Below are positions 11,366-23,272 of a stretch of DNA of 64,000 nt, piece by piece. The position numbers were made by a program, and so were the translations under genes. Positions within the stretch are counted from its first letter, which is position 1. Each line of letters opens with the position of its first letter. This DNA is from Pseudofabraea citricarpa (taxonomy: Eukaryota > Ascomycota > Leotiomycetes > Helotiales > Dermateaceae), in contig JAPWGK010000007.1 of the NCBI GenBank assembly GCA_029641185.1, positions 1,054,001 to 1,118,000 on the forward strand, in the 5' to 3' direction. The notes under the pieces were generated by a model. It had not been told where the DNA came from. It did no database searches and saw only the letters and a list, made by a program, of their open reading frames with translations.

Positions 11366-12329
11366 GTCGAGTTGTAGATGGTGGTACCCCTTCGCTTTGA
11401 AGGAGCTCAATGTTGCCAATCATGAGCGCAGCAGCAACGGTTAGTCTTACCCAAGCACATGATGGCACTTACCATACATGATACATAAGGCGGATAAGGT
11501 GGCTACGTCGTATGGGGTTGGAATCTGGCGGGTGCAATCGAGTGTTCGCTGAACAACGCGTGAGTGAGGTTTAAGCTGCTCAGAGTCTCAGCCCGGTCTG
11601 ATGCGGCCCGTCGTTGCACGTGTACTCAATGCAGCTCAACTCGTTTCGGATGGCCAATCAGAAATAGGGACTCAGCACCTATTATGTCTACAGTGATTAA
11701 AAGCACTTTGTTAGTAGAAGCCTATGATTACCCATCTTCCTTGTAGAAGTCTCATTCGAGGCAGGTTGAATGCTTGATGAATCTCAATAACTTTTCGGAA
11801 TTTACAAACATCACAACTGCATGCAATACAGCTATAGACACCAGGTGATATATTTTATCTCGGGGCTTGGTGAGCAAGAGTGCTTTACCCGACAAGCATT
11901 GAAGATATAGAACTAGGGCTCTCATGTGTGTGTAGAGTGGTCTGCTTAGAAGCAACTAACAATTATTTCCACATGTCAAAGGACTTATTAGAAAGTATTT
12001 CGGCAGAATAAGCCGAACCGGGGTGCGGTTGCTCTGCGGCTAGGGAAATGTAAACAACAGCCCCACCGCTGCGAACCCGCTACGTTCAATACACATCCCT
12101 TGCAAGACAACCTCCTGCTACCCTCATACTACCTTACACCTCTCATCTTTGGCTATTCCCGGGCACAGTGTCTTTCGGTATCTCGAGCATAACAGTCGTC
12201 TTCAAGTGATTCAACAGGTACGTTGCGAACTCCATCACGGCCTCCAGTCACCTAGCTAACGCGGGGAATGCTTCCAAGACCGTAGTCCAGCGATACATAA
12301 ACGTCTTCGAACCAGTATCATCGCGCACG
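11366..12329. other. Divergent promoter region of RGP1 and MOB1
   Basis: These 964 bp separate the divergent RGP1 and MOB1 starts. Next to MOB1 there is a C/T-rich leader (12060-12330) with a possible 5'-UTR intron: donor GTACGT at 12218, branch GCTAAC at 12255, acceptor AAG at 12278. On the RGP1 side a GTAAGTGCC donor on the minus strand near 11470 suggests an upstream non-coding exon. No coding signal is seen in 11500-12000. Confidence 0.45.
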
Positions 12330-13346
12330 ATGACATCCTTCATTACCACTGTGTCAGTACAATCCCCGACCTCTAATGGCTTCGATCTTGGAACTCTGGG
12401 GCTTGCGCGCTGTCAAAGTTGCTTCTCCCGTTTGCCAGACCACTCCATCACACTCATGCACATTAGCCCCCACGGAGATTGATGACGACCCTTTCGTCCA
12501 GGGCAATGTGTCACTTTACTCACAGTCACGTCATAATAGTAATCAGCGGACTCGGAACCAATTCAGACCTCGAAATGCAACCAAAGGCACCACAAGCTAC
12601 CAGCTCCGCCAATATGCCGAAGCAACTCTTGGGGGCGGGAGTCTGCGGAAGATTGTCAAGCTCCCAGAAGGCGAAGATGAGAATGAATGGCTAGCAGTAA
12701 ACAGTAAGAGAGGCTTTTATCTACTATAGAAGAGTGTACTAAATTTCCTCAGTGGTGGATTTCTACAATCACATTAATTTGCTCTACGGCTCTATTACCG
12801 AATTCTGCTCGCCTCAATCATGCCCCGAGATGAAAGCAACGGATGAGTGAGTTTGTTTTTCATATCCCCTAGCATCTAAGACAAGTACAGCGACGAACAG
12901 TGTTTGTTAACCTACGTTAGATTTGAGTATCTATGGCAAGACTCAGAGAATTACAAGCGACCAACTAAGATGCCTGCCCCAACATACATTGAGCACTTGA
13001 TGGGTTGGGTGCAAAGTAATATTGATAATGAGGCCGTATTTCCTAGCAGGATTGGTATGTGCCATTGCATCTCTTTATTAGTAATCTTAATGCTAATGTG
13101 CTAGGCGTACCATTTCCAAAGTCCTTCCCCAGCATGATCCGACAGGTATTCAAAAGAATGTACCGAGTGTATGCACACATATACTGTCATCACTACCCTG
13201 TCATTCGTGAGCTGGGTCTTGAGGCACATCTCAATACTAGCTTCAAGCACTACGTTCTCTTCATCGATGAGCATAGTCTTGCAAGCGGTAAAGACTTTTG
13301 GGGTCCATTGGGAGACCTTGTGGATAGCATGTTGCGGAGTGATTGA
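12330..13346 (+). CDS. mob1: MOB1, activator subunit of NDR/LATS-type kinase
   Basis: Five exons, 12330-12352 (23 nt), 12540-12703, 12753-12846, 12921-13054 and 13105-13346, encode about 218 aa, the standard Mob1 length. The tiny first exon encodes MTSFITT and joins through a 187-nt intron to [11 protein letters not shown]. This matches the fungal Mob1 N-terminus better than reading the open frame back to 12376. Family motifs follow: [41 protein letters not shown] (two zinc-binding Cys), [18 protein letters not shown] (zinc-binding His) and [12 protein letters not shown]. Exon 4 is placed at ATTTGAG after GTTAACCTACGTTAG because that removes an insertion. Mob1 binds and activates Dbf2/Sid2-type kinases in mitotic exit and septation. 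Confidence 0.92.
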
Positions 13347-13777
13347 TGGGTATAATTGAAAAATGGAATGAATAAATGATACAAGCATCTCTACGGCGTT
13401 GAATTAAATCAGGAGTCACTGGCAAAGGATCGGTCATTGGTATGATGGGGCTGTTTAAGTGGGTCCGGAGTGTGCGCAATGTGTAGAAGTACCTCAGGTA
13501 GTTGTAGCTATAGCGTCGGGTTGCGTGTAATTGTCTATGGATTTTTCCAATCCCGGTCTTTGTAAACAGGTGGTCTTTACAGAAGGATTGCCTGCTCCCA
13601 TCTCTGTGTTGAAGTGGCAATTTGGTGGCCGCAGACTCATTGAGAATTCAGCGCATGTAAGTAGTCACGTGTACGCGATACCTGCGGATCCGAAAAGACT
13701 GGACGGCTTCTCAACCTCCCATCTCCAGATAATCCATCCGAATCCCTCCCTCCACAACGCCACGCCGATCTACCATC
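13347..13777. other. Intergenic region between MOB1 and ATP5
   Basis: These 431 bp between tandem plus-strand genes hold the MOB1 3' UTR and the promoter of the ATP synthase subunit gene. The last 60 bp before the ATG at 13778 are C-rich, as is common for highly expressed fungal genes. No other feature is seen. Confidence 0.5.
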
Positions 13778-14720
13778 ATGTTTTCGAGTCGAGCAGTCAT
13801 TCGCGCTACCCGAGCATCAGCTTCTCACAGCATTGTTGCACCCAGAAGCTTTGCTGTATCGCAATTCCGAGGCTATGCCACTCCTGCCGGCCCAGACTCA
13901 AAACCCCCCGTTGCTCTCTTCGGCCTCGATGGCACCTATGCCAGTGCGCTGGTATGTTTTGTACCCTTACCCCGTTCAGCCTAAGCTTTTCGAAGTCAAT
14001 TGGTCTTGCTATGGCGTGAGACTGGGTGTGAGCAAGGAGACAGACAATTGTAACCGTAACTAATAATGGCAAAAATCAGTACACAGCAGCCGTGAAGACC
14101 TCTTCCCTCGACACAACCGCCAGAGCTATGTCTCTGCTCAACGATGTCTACCACAAAGACCCCAAGTTGGCAGACATCATGACTGCACCTACTCTAAGCG
14201 TCGAGGACAAGTCCGCCATTATTGCCGAACTTCAAAAGCACACCGGTGGAGCGGACAAGGCCGATACTGTCAAGAACTTCTTGAGCACCCTCGCTGAGAA
14301 CAACCGATTGAGCTTGTTGAAGGGCGTGTGCGAAAAGTTCACCGAGTTGATGTCAGCTGCGAAGGGAGAGGTAGAGATGACGGTCACAAGTGCTGCGGTA
14401 TGTCTCTTGAGCTCTGAGCATACATAATCACTCTTTTTGCGGTGCTGATATTCTAGGGCAGGCATTGGATAACAAGACTCTCTCCCGACTTGAAACTGCG
14501 GTATCGAAGTCCCAATATGTGGGTCAAGGAAAGAAGCTCAAGGTCACTAACAAGGTTGGAATTGATTCTCCCATTATAGAATCAAATTATGCTAACAATC
14601 GCCAAGGTGAACAGCGATATCCTCGGAGGACTTGTCGTAGAGATTGGTGACCGAACAATTGATCTGAGCGTCTCTGCCCGGATCGCCAAGATGAACAAAC
14701 TTTTGACCGATGCCTTGTAA
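13778..14720 (+). CDS. atp5: Mitochondrial ATP synthase subunit 5 (OSCP)
   Basis: Four exons, 13778-13951, 14080-14397, 14462-14554 and 14607-14720, give 232 aa with all junctions in phase 0. OSCP belongs to the peripheral stalk of F1Fo ATP synthase on the matrix side of the inner membrane and links the alpha3beta3 head to subunit b. The N-terminus is basic, Ser/Ala-rich and free of acidic residues for about 30 residues, a mitochondrial presequence, ending near FRGYATPAG. Conserved segments are LFGLDGTYASALYTAA, FLSTLAENNRL, LSRLETAVSKSQYVGQGKKL and the C-terminal GGLVVEIGDRTIDLSVSARI. The acceptor at 14461 was chosen over 14456 because it keeps the usual spacing (TSA, two residues, LD). The last intron has a clear GCTAAC branch point. 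Confidence 0.95.
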
Positions 14721-15085
14721 AATACCTGCCTTGGTTCCTTTCGTTTTGTTTTGGGTGGTGAGGAGGGGGTGAGGAGGGGGTGCAGGTAGTACTGAGCGCA
14801 GCGGTTGGCTGAACAGATACTCCAAGTGTATATGATGGAGAATTAAACATTGTCAGAACACCTACACAATTAATTGTCCTTGAACTATTTACAAGTTGCA
14901 AGTCATTCAAAAGTGGTTTGTTATTACTTATTCTCTTCTACAGGAATAACTCTATCAACTTCTATTGTTCTCTCTATCGCCTGGGCACCATATCCTTGAT
15001 GCTAATCTAGGAAGCTTACAAACCTACGGTATTTCTGATTCATGGTTGTAAGCTCAAACTAAAGTCTAAATTTGAAGATTCCGGC
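14721..15085. other. Convergent intergenic region
   Basis: These 365 bp lie between the 3' ends of ATP5 and the GH63-like gene. A short G-rich direct repeat (GGTGAGGAGGGG, twice, 14756-14780) lies in the ATP5 3' UTR. Nothing else is visible. Confidence 0.45.
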
Positions 15086-18000
15086 CTAAGAAGTCTCGTC
15101 GAGTTGAGCCTCAAACTCATCACCATTCTCAAAGCCGTCAGCCGACTGGTGACTACGAACTCTCTCCAATTGCTCTGATACGTAGTTTGCGACGTGAGCA
15201 TCAGCCTCTCTTCGTTCTCTCTCCCTATCGGGATTATCAGCTACAACGGAATTACCGATAGATCTAGCATCATCATCGTCTCCATGCATAGATTGATCAA
15301 AGTCACTACGGGCTCCCATTGATCTGGTTGTGGAGGAGCGACGCATGTGGTGATGAGGTGACTTTGGTGTCTTCGGCTGTCCAATATGGCGGGTGAAGAT
15401 ATCATCAAAGTAATGGGCCATTCCTGTTGATGGGGTTTTAGGTGTCTGTGGTAAGCGACAGCTAATTCTATTCACGTATTAGTAAAATATTAAAAAAGGT
15501 CCTGATCAGGGCGGGCTACTTACCCAGTGTCGTGGATCATTCTCGCAATTAGACCAGTCCAGCCACATTGATGAGTAGCACCCAACCCTCTTCCAGAATC
15601 ACCATCAAAAAACTCATAGAACCACAGGTTATCCTTCCAGTGTGGATCAAAATCGAGAGTGTCATTGCCGTCATTTATGGCACGCCGACCATCATCACCA
15701 CGAGCAAACAGATGCTGCAGCCGATGCTGAATCTCTTCCGACACGTGACCAAGATGCATCATATCCCCAGAGCCAGTAGGGCATTCCACTTGTAAGGATG
15801 GGCCGTAGAACATGTAGAATCGCTGTAATGATTCGACCAGCAAAAAGTTGACACAGATCCAGATGGGACCCCGCCAATTGCTATTACCACCAAAAAGGCC
15901 ACTATCCGAGTCACCTGGTACATAACTGACCTTAAATTCTTGTCCGTTGACATCCATAGAATATGGATTCTTGTCGTGGAATTTTGAGAGCGATCTAATG
16001 CCGTGATCGCTAAAAAACTCGTCCTCGTCTAGCATGCGCTTCATGATTTTCTCCAGTCGATCTTTACTCACCAACGACAAGAGGATCCGATTATCTTTGC
16101 CACGCTTCTTAATGCTCGCCATGTTACGTTCTGCAACATCATGCCGATTCTCGATAAACCAGTCAACACGTTTTTTGAAGTTGGGTAACTTGTTGATGAG
16201 CTCAGGTTCCAATGTCAAGGTCGCGTATAGGGGTATCAACCCAACCAACGAGCGGATAGGAAGCTGCTGAGTCCAAGGTCCACCCCAAGAAATAGCATCA
16301 TAGTAGAAACCATCTTCCTCGTTCCACAGTGACTGCTCTTCCTTGGAACCAGACTTATATGTCATAGCATCGCTAATGAGAATAAAATGCTCAAAGAACT
16401 TGGACGCAATATCCTCATAAATGCGACGATGTTTCGCAAGTTCAAGGGCAATGTTCAGCATGCATAGACAGTAGAATGCCATCCACCCAGTACTATCAGC
16501 TTGCTCGAGTACACCCCCTGTAGGAAGAGGTTCCGAACGATTGAAAAGACCAATGTTATCCAGACCTAGAAAACCTCCCTCGAATACGTTCTTGCCGTCA
16601 AAATCCTTGCGGTTGACCCACCAAGTGAAATTCAGCAGTAATTTCTGGAAGACTCTTTCAAGGAAATCCAGATCCTGCCGGCCATACATCTTTCTCTCGA
16701 TTTTGAAGGTTCTAAATGTTGCCCAAGCGTGCACTGGAGGGTTCACATCTCCAAAGTTCCACTCGTAGGCAGGAAGTTGCCCATTCGGATGCATATACCA
16801 TTCCCGCGTGAAAAGATCGAGCTGCTTCTTTGCAAAGTCGGGATCGATCATGGCGAGTGGGATGCAATGGAATGCGGAGTCCCATGCGGCAAAGAAAGGA
16901 TATTCCCAGGAATCAGGCATCGACAGAATATCGTCTAAGTGCATGTGCTTCCAGTTGGTGTTGCGAACGGCTTTACGGTCCGGAGGTGGTGGAGGTTGTG
17001 AAGGATCACCGTTTGCCCATTGGTCCCAAATGAAATGGTAGAATTGCTTGGTCCACATCATTCCTGCAAAAGCCTGGCGCTGGATATTGCGAAGATCATC
17101 TGCCATTGGCAAAGGGCTAATGCGATAGTAAAACTCGTCGGCTTCCTCCTTTCGCTTCTCGATGATATCATCGAATATCTCCTCATCCAAGTATCCTTCA
17201 TACTTTTTCGACAGACGGAATCTAACCACAGCACATTCTCCAGGAGCGACGCCTCCAGCCTCATTAAATGCAAACCAAGCTGCCGACTTGGTTCCGTTCT
17301 TCTTTGGGTTGACAGCCTTCTTTTCCTTGTCTACAATGTGACGATGAAATGCATCCTTGACGTAGGGTTGCTCGTTTTTGCCATCGTAGAGTGTTTTATA
17401 ATTTGTATCGTTCTCGGTGAAGAGAAGTTCAGGTTGCACATCTTGACCACTAGGGCCCACCCCTGGGGAAGGGGAAAGTTGAAAATAGCGATCACCAAGC
17501 TTGTAGTGTTTGGAGTGCGCGACTGTCTCTTCTAATTGGCGTATTGAAGGCTTCTTATCTTCTGGCTCGTGGCCCCATGCCCACGTGTTGCGGAACCAGA
17601 CGTGGGGAATGATATGCAAAGGTGCTGGATCTGGGCCCCGATTCCAAGCAGTGACTCTGAACAGAAGTTCTTCTGGGTCATCACCTTCTTTTGCCGTCTC
17701 TATCACAATGTCCCAGTACCGGTCTTCTTCAAATATCCCCGTGTCAAGTATCTGGTATTCTCGGTCTTCCTTTCCACGCTTGGCATTTTCGGCGATGAGG
17801 TCTTCGTAAGGGAATTTCTTTTGGGGGTATTTGTAGAGCATTTTCATGTAGGAATGCTAAGCACTACCGTTAGCAATTATCGAACATGGTGAGTGAGAAG
17901 AGTTGCACAAACTGTGGGTGTATTATCCACATGGAAATGTGCTTCCTTGATACTTTCTCCATGGTTGCCTTGTGGGTTCGACAAGCCAAAAAGGCGCTCT

Positions 18001-18469
18001 TTGAGAAATTCACTGTGCGCACATTAGCATTTTAGAGCCTTCTTGATAGTAGGTTGGACTGACTCTTCCTCGTTCCAGAAAGCAAAGGCGATGTTCTGGA
18101 GACCATGAGTATCCGAGACACCAGCGATTCCATCCTCGCCCCATCGAAAGGCTCTGGACCGTGCGTGTTCGTGGGGGAAATCTACGTGCCAGTCAGTCGC
18201 CAGTCCTCCGGATTGGAGACCTGCCATTGCAATGCCTACTTACGGCTCCAAGCATCGCCATCAGCACTGTAGTCCTCTCGTACTGTGAATCCAACATTAG
18301 TATATGCGCGGTGGCAGTCTGGGAATGAGGGCAAGAGCATATTACCTGTGGCCCATTGTCTCTCTGCCACATAGGGACCCCACTTCTTCCAGTACTTCTT
18401 GCGGTCTCGATCTTCCTTGAGTCGTTTCTCTTCCTCGGAGAGGTACTCGTGGTGGTCGATTCGAACCAT
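15086..18469 (-). CDS. Glycoside hydrolase family 63-like protein (YMR196W-type)
   Basis: Six minus-strand exons, 18469-18346, 18282-18244 (39 nt), 18181-18064, 18012-17913, 17856-15524 and 15461-15086, encode about 1029 aa; all phases agree. Joined segments read [57 protein letters not shown] and [20 protein letters not shown], the N-terminal signature shared with yeast YMR196W. The catalytic (alpha/alpha)6 part includes [29 protein letters not shown], a DSTGWMAFY segment and the C-terminal [13 protein letters not shown] and [11 protein letters not shown]. There is no signal peptide or membrane segment, so it is probably cytosolic, unlike ER glucosidase I of the same family. The last exon is a Ser/Arg-rich tail that ends in acidic residues. 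Substrate is not established. The intron 3 donor was set to GTCAGT at 18063 by phase. Confidence 0.88.
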
Positions 18470-21400
18470 GGTGGATGCGCTGGTAAAACAGGCGCCAATT
18501 GACCTTTGGATGATAACGACGAGCGCAATTCACGCTGGGTGGATGGGAAAGTTGGGGTAAAGGCAGAGTTGCTCAGACTTGGAGAGAGGGGAGTTGAGGG
18601 GGGGGAATTCCACGCAGGAAAAAAAAGGTGCCGCTACAGTACAGTACAGTACGGTCTTAGCTAGCACGACATGGATAACGGGAAATCAAGAGTCAGAGGA
18701 AGGTGTGAGAGGCGTGAGAGGCGTGAGAGGGAAGTACAGTAGTGTAGCAGGCGTCTGAGCCTCTCAGCCTCTGAGCTTCCTTCCTCTGCGCTAGGAAGCA
18801 GACATGTGGAGCTGGCCGTGATAGCTTGAGGGCGTGAGGCAAATAATCAGCACGACACAGGACGGTGAGGGGGGAAGATAGGAGCCAAGCCAAGCTCAAC
18901 AGGGCCCGGGGGCTACTGTACAGTAGTGGCAGCGCAGCTTATCGCAGTGGTCTGCCGTCTGCCGTTGTTGGCTTGTACCGTAGGCTTGCGGGCTTGTACA
19001 GTAGGCAGTTGGTACAGTACATGTCTGGCGGCAGCAAGCCCCTGGCAAGTGACGTCGTGGAGAAGTCGAGCTGCTCCAGATGCAGCCCATCTAGACCACT
19101 GGCACGACAGTGGGTCTGCGGGGGGCCTGAGCGGCATTTGACATTATTGGAGAAGCGACCATAGCAACAACCTTACTGAATGATATTATTATTGTATCCC
19201 GTCTCTATTTACTCTCTCGCTTACACCACAACTGGCCAACATAAACAGACCGGAACAACGACATACTTGAGTAAATAGCTCATCATGGTGTTTTATCTGA
19301 TAAAATTTAATCCCATCCACTTCTCTACCAAGTCTTCATCATCTTTCTTCTCTTCCTCAGAAGCTTTCGTTTCATCCCTCCTCTCCCTTGTCATCGCTAT
19401 CATCCCGCCGCTTGGATGACAACTTCATGGAGCTTTTGGAAGCCAGCTTTGGTCAGGGTTTTCCTATCTGTAAGAAATACCAAGGCTGACGTCCAGCTCG
19501 AGTGTTGATGAAATTCCACTGCAACAGCGAGTCAGAATAGCATATCGATGATTATTAGCCCTTGTGTCACCAAACGAATGATCAGGTGACTTGGATGACA
19601 TGTGATTAAACAGATTTCAGGTGGTTTACTCGGCGACGAGCACTGAGCAGGTGTCGAAATTCATCAAACAAAGACCTGTTCGTTGCTGTTTATGTGCATG
19701 ACTAATCACGGGGATTCATTTCCTAACGCTTCCAGTACTCGTTGCGTGCACGGTTTCGTGCTCTGCGGGCTTGAGAGCTTTGTGCATGACTAATCCTTGC
19801 TTTCTTACAGGAGTTGCAGCAAAATCCTTTGTTGCAAATCGATCGTGTGCGTACCCAGGTGCTGATTTGCGGGCTTCTTTGGCTAAAGACCAACTACTCT
19901 TGGCACGATGATCGAGGTTCGGGTTTCCTGTCATTTTTTGATGTTAACCATGGTTTGTTCTTTGTGGGCTCTGGCTGACTTGGAAACTTCTTTGTCTGGA
20001 TGTAATTAACCTTCAGGGGAATAACATATCAGTACGGTTTGTTATCAGCTAGCTGTTCTTTGCTTCTCCTATCTAAGGTATCTGCTAGGATTATCAGAGG
20101 GCGTTATAAAGCGACAGAGCGATCTCGAGTGTTTCTTTAGGTGCCAAAAATAGATAATCCGTAAGCAAGGGATTTAGTTCTCCGGGGCCTAGTTTTGCTA
20201 CAAAGCAGCGTCCGCAAACACCGTGCTTCCTAGGCGAGGATACCTTTCGAGAAGAAAACGATGGTTCTTTGATACCAAGCAAAGCTACGGTAATTCATTA
20301 CGATTTTTCAACAAGGCCCTCTACTTCTTTCTAAATTCCTATTTTCCAACTATTATTAGGGATATGAAGGGAAGCTCTTTTTCACTAAGATTCAACAGCA
20401 TTTATCACAGACCATATAAAAAAGAGACTATTATTTGCCATTTGAGTTCACTATATAAAACCAAATTTATAGTAATAATAACAGAATACAGACTAACAAT
20501 AGGATAACCTTTTTTCAACCCACCTATTCCCTTCCGCATTAACTATTCCGCGAAGGTATAACGACTTACAGTGAAAATGATAATAACAGAAAATAAACCA
20601 ACAATAGAATATAATATTCTAAATCCAGCTGTACCTCTTCATACTAACTATTCCGCGAAGGTATAAAGCTTTACTCACAGTAACAATAATAACAATAGAA
20701 GACAGACTGGTAACAGGAAGTAGGCTGACAACAGTATAATAGTTATAGCTCATTTTGCCAGGGGGAAAGCGGATTTCCCCAAAAACGTCACTTGCCTTTC
20801 CCTGCTTTTGGGAAATATACGATGGCAGCTCCCTGACGAGTGATGCGACGTAGATATTACTTTGCACGCCGGAGTTTCAGTGGCGGTTGGTAGATATCCC
20901 GCTCTGGAGAGAGAAGGGCCCTTTGTATACCTAGGTAGTTACAGATTTAGGATTAGGAGAGAGATAATAATAAGCCACCGCCCCGCCTAAAGGAGACATG
21001 AGAACTAATTCACAGGTATGAGGATGCCACCATTGAGCCTGGGAACTACATGGATTGTTTATATCAAATAATTGCAACGGTTGATAAGCCTTTGGCATAT
21101 AATCGCTGTGGGTATTAAACAGGTGCCAAATCAGAAGTTAAAAGATATGTCTTTTGTTCAGGATAAGAGACAGCTAGATTTTCCTTGTGGGACCTATCTT
21201 TCTATAGGGAGGGGCAATCTTGCACTCAATATATAGCCTTCGCTCTGCCAGAAATAACCGGGAAGGTATATTTCTCGAAGGCCACGAAGAACATAGAATA
21301 TAAGTATCAGTTCAGATGACCTGTTTCGGTCTATAGAAAGCTACACCTTGTATCTATAACATATGTTACTCTGTTATAGAGCCAGATTAGTTATATATCT

Positions 21401-22320
21401 GGCTTACTTTTATAGGATAAATCCTTCCTATCTTTCCTGTCTTTATCGTGTCAGGGATGTTTTACCAAATAATCATATTGTTATCTTATTATAATATCAA
21501 TATTATATTATAATATCATCGAAATAAGAAGATTTAGTAAGATTTAAGGCTAAACTCCGATTGCTGTAGGAGAGGCAGACTTCCTTGTTTGAAGCAACAA
21601 GAAGTTGGAATAATATGATAAATTTCAGAGGCACCACTGCCTTCCTCAAAATATATATCCCAGTTGGTATAATTTCGAAGTCAATTAATAACATAACACA
21701 AGGTACCATCATGTCTTAGAATGACTTAGAGTCATCTGACTTCCTTGTCGTATAAGTAATCCCCCAGTCAGCTTTGGTAGCAGATTACATGTAGAATAAT
21801 TACAAGGGATTATTCGCCCCTCTCGATTCGACGAGCCCCCCTGAAACATGTAGTGACTTGTGCTAAATATCTAACGTGAGATCTGTAGATGGAGTACTTA
21901 ACCCAAACTATCTTGATCAGTTGGTGTTTGGGAGTATGTGATTTGTAGTTAATAATCATCCAGCTATTAATTAAGTACCAACAGAGAACATGCATCATGA
22001 GAGGGCCAAGGGAAGCCGTGTTAGATGGCATCGGAGGTCGAAGGAGATATCGATATATAAGTTCTTATCTTTCAATGGCCGAGAAAAATCCAGGAATCCT
22101 TGAGCAAACATAGTAATAAAGAAAGGGTTTGATATTATGATACAAATTATTCGCCCACCATTTTCTAGTCAGATTGTCGTCGCTCAATCATCAATTCTAA
22201 ATATATCTACTACTGCAAGACGAACATTACATTCTTTGTTTGTTATCCTAGATCGAAGCGCACCATGCCGCTGCGACCGTCATCAACCAAGAGACATGAT
22301 TATCTTCAATGGCTCGGGCC
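18470..22320. other. 3.9-kb gene-free region grading into AT-rich DNA
   Basis: The first 700 bp upstream of the GH63-like gene are G/C-balanced promoter DNA with tandem GTACAGTAC words (18639-18655, 18912-18925, 18997-19022) and a short GCGTGAGAG tandem (18708-18731). A minus-strand open frame of 34 codons at 19293-19394 ends in an acidic, Glu/Lys-rich peptide with LVEKWMGLNFIR. It looks like the tail of a gene, but I could not find the rest. From about 20,300 the base composition drifts to AT-rich. I found no other gene or RNA. Confidence 0.4.
20470..20705. repeat. Degenerate 105-bp tandem repeat
   Basis: The 20-bp word AACTATTCCGCGAAGGTATA occurs at 20541 and again at 20646, exactly 105 bp apart. 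A second shared word (ATAATAACAGAA, then ACAATAG) occurs at about 20474, 20578 and 20686. The repeat is therefore 2 to 3 imperfect copies of a unit of about 105 bp. Confidence 0.6.
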
Positions 22321-23272
22321 TTAATACGACGTAGTATGACCGGTACGAATTGCTTCAAGGTCGACATGTTCTTGTTGTGGCTGGATGGACCCCACGTACC
22401 ACAGTGAACAAATACAAAGGACTATTGCCATAGGAATTGCATCGAAAACATATATAGGCCATTCGTTTGAAAGCAAGTAACCGTCCTCTTCTGAAATTAG
22501 TAAACGACAACAAAAACAAACCCTAAACTGTGCAAGGGACGTAGGAAAACTCACCCCCCATGGCGTACTCGATGACTCGAAACAAGTTGCGAAGCGTAAT
22601 AAGAATACTGGCACCATAAAGCATGAACATAAACCGCTCCCAATTGAAGTCAACATCATGAGACTTGCTGGTTGGCTGTGCACGGAGTCGCTTGTGGTAG
22701 ATCAAAGCTACCACGAGAAAAAACCCAAAAATGATGATCTGGAGTATAAGACCAGCCAGAATGATGTTCTCACCCCTGCTCTTAGCATCCGCTGTATCTG
22801 CGCTAGATAGCATGCCACCACCTGCTGCCTGTACCAGAAAGCATAATACATCGCCTCCCACAAACGTCTTCGTGAGCCAGTTGATGCGTATGATCGAGTA
22901 GGATTCGGCCGATGTGGCTCTTATCAAGCGGCTCAGGATCATGTAAACTGAAGCAGCGAAGAGAATCGGAGCCAGGAGAATGAAAAGAGATTCGATCAAC
23001 CTTGGCCCAAGAGTGTCCATGTTAGAATGTGCCACCGCTCTTGCAGCAAATCCAATGACCTCAACTATATGAAATCCTTAGTAAACAGTATAGATCAGGT
23101 ATATGTCATGACACGACTTACAGAGGCCACCTACGACCAAGGGAATGCAGAACCATGTTCGGGTTTTGAATAGTCGAAAGATATGAAAGGCGGTTAAACA
23201 CGCAAATATGACTGTTGCGATAATACCTAAGATATCGGATGGCTGATACTCCCAGTATTCAGATGCCGCCAT
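22321..23272 (-). CDS. RTA1-family seven-transmembrane protein
   Basis: Three minus-strand exons, 23272-23122, 23064-22555 and 22490-22321, encode about 276 aa with phases that agree. I count seven hydrophobic helices, beginning with ILGIIATVIFACLTAFHIF. Hallmarks of the RTA1 family are FEVIGFAAR at the start of helix 3, then LLAPILFAASVYMILSRLIR, FVGGDVLCFLVQAAGGGML, GLILQIIIFGFFLVVALIYH, an IEYAMGG core and YVFDAIPMAIVLCICSLWYV. RTA1 proteins sit in the plasma membrane or other membranes and are linked to lipid movement and resistance to toxicants such as 7-aminocholesterol. The substrate here cannot be told. The C-terminal tail is short, cytosolic and hydrophilic. The gene is the last intact one before the AT-rich block and stands 3.9 kb from its neighbour. 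Confidence 0.9.

Noticed and set aside
12376..12539. Extended MOB1 N-terminus read from ATG 12376
   Set aside because: The added residues do not resemble any Mob1. Splicing from 12330-12352 to 12540 restores the family N-terminus.
12847..12920. Acceptor CAG before CGACGAACAG in MOB1 exon 4
   Set aside because: It would insert about nine residues between KATDE and FEYLW. The TTAG at 12920 with branch TTAAC gives the normal family spacing.
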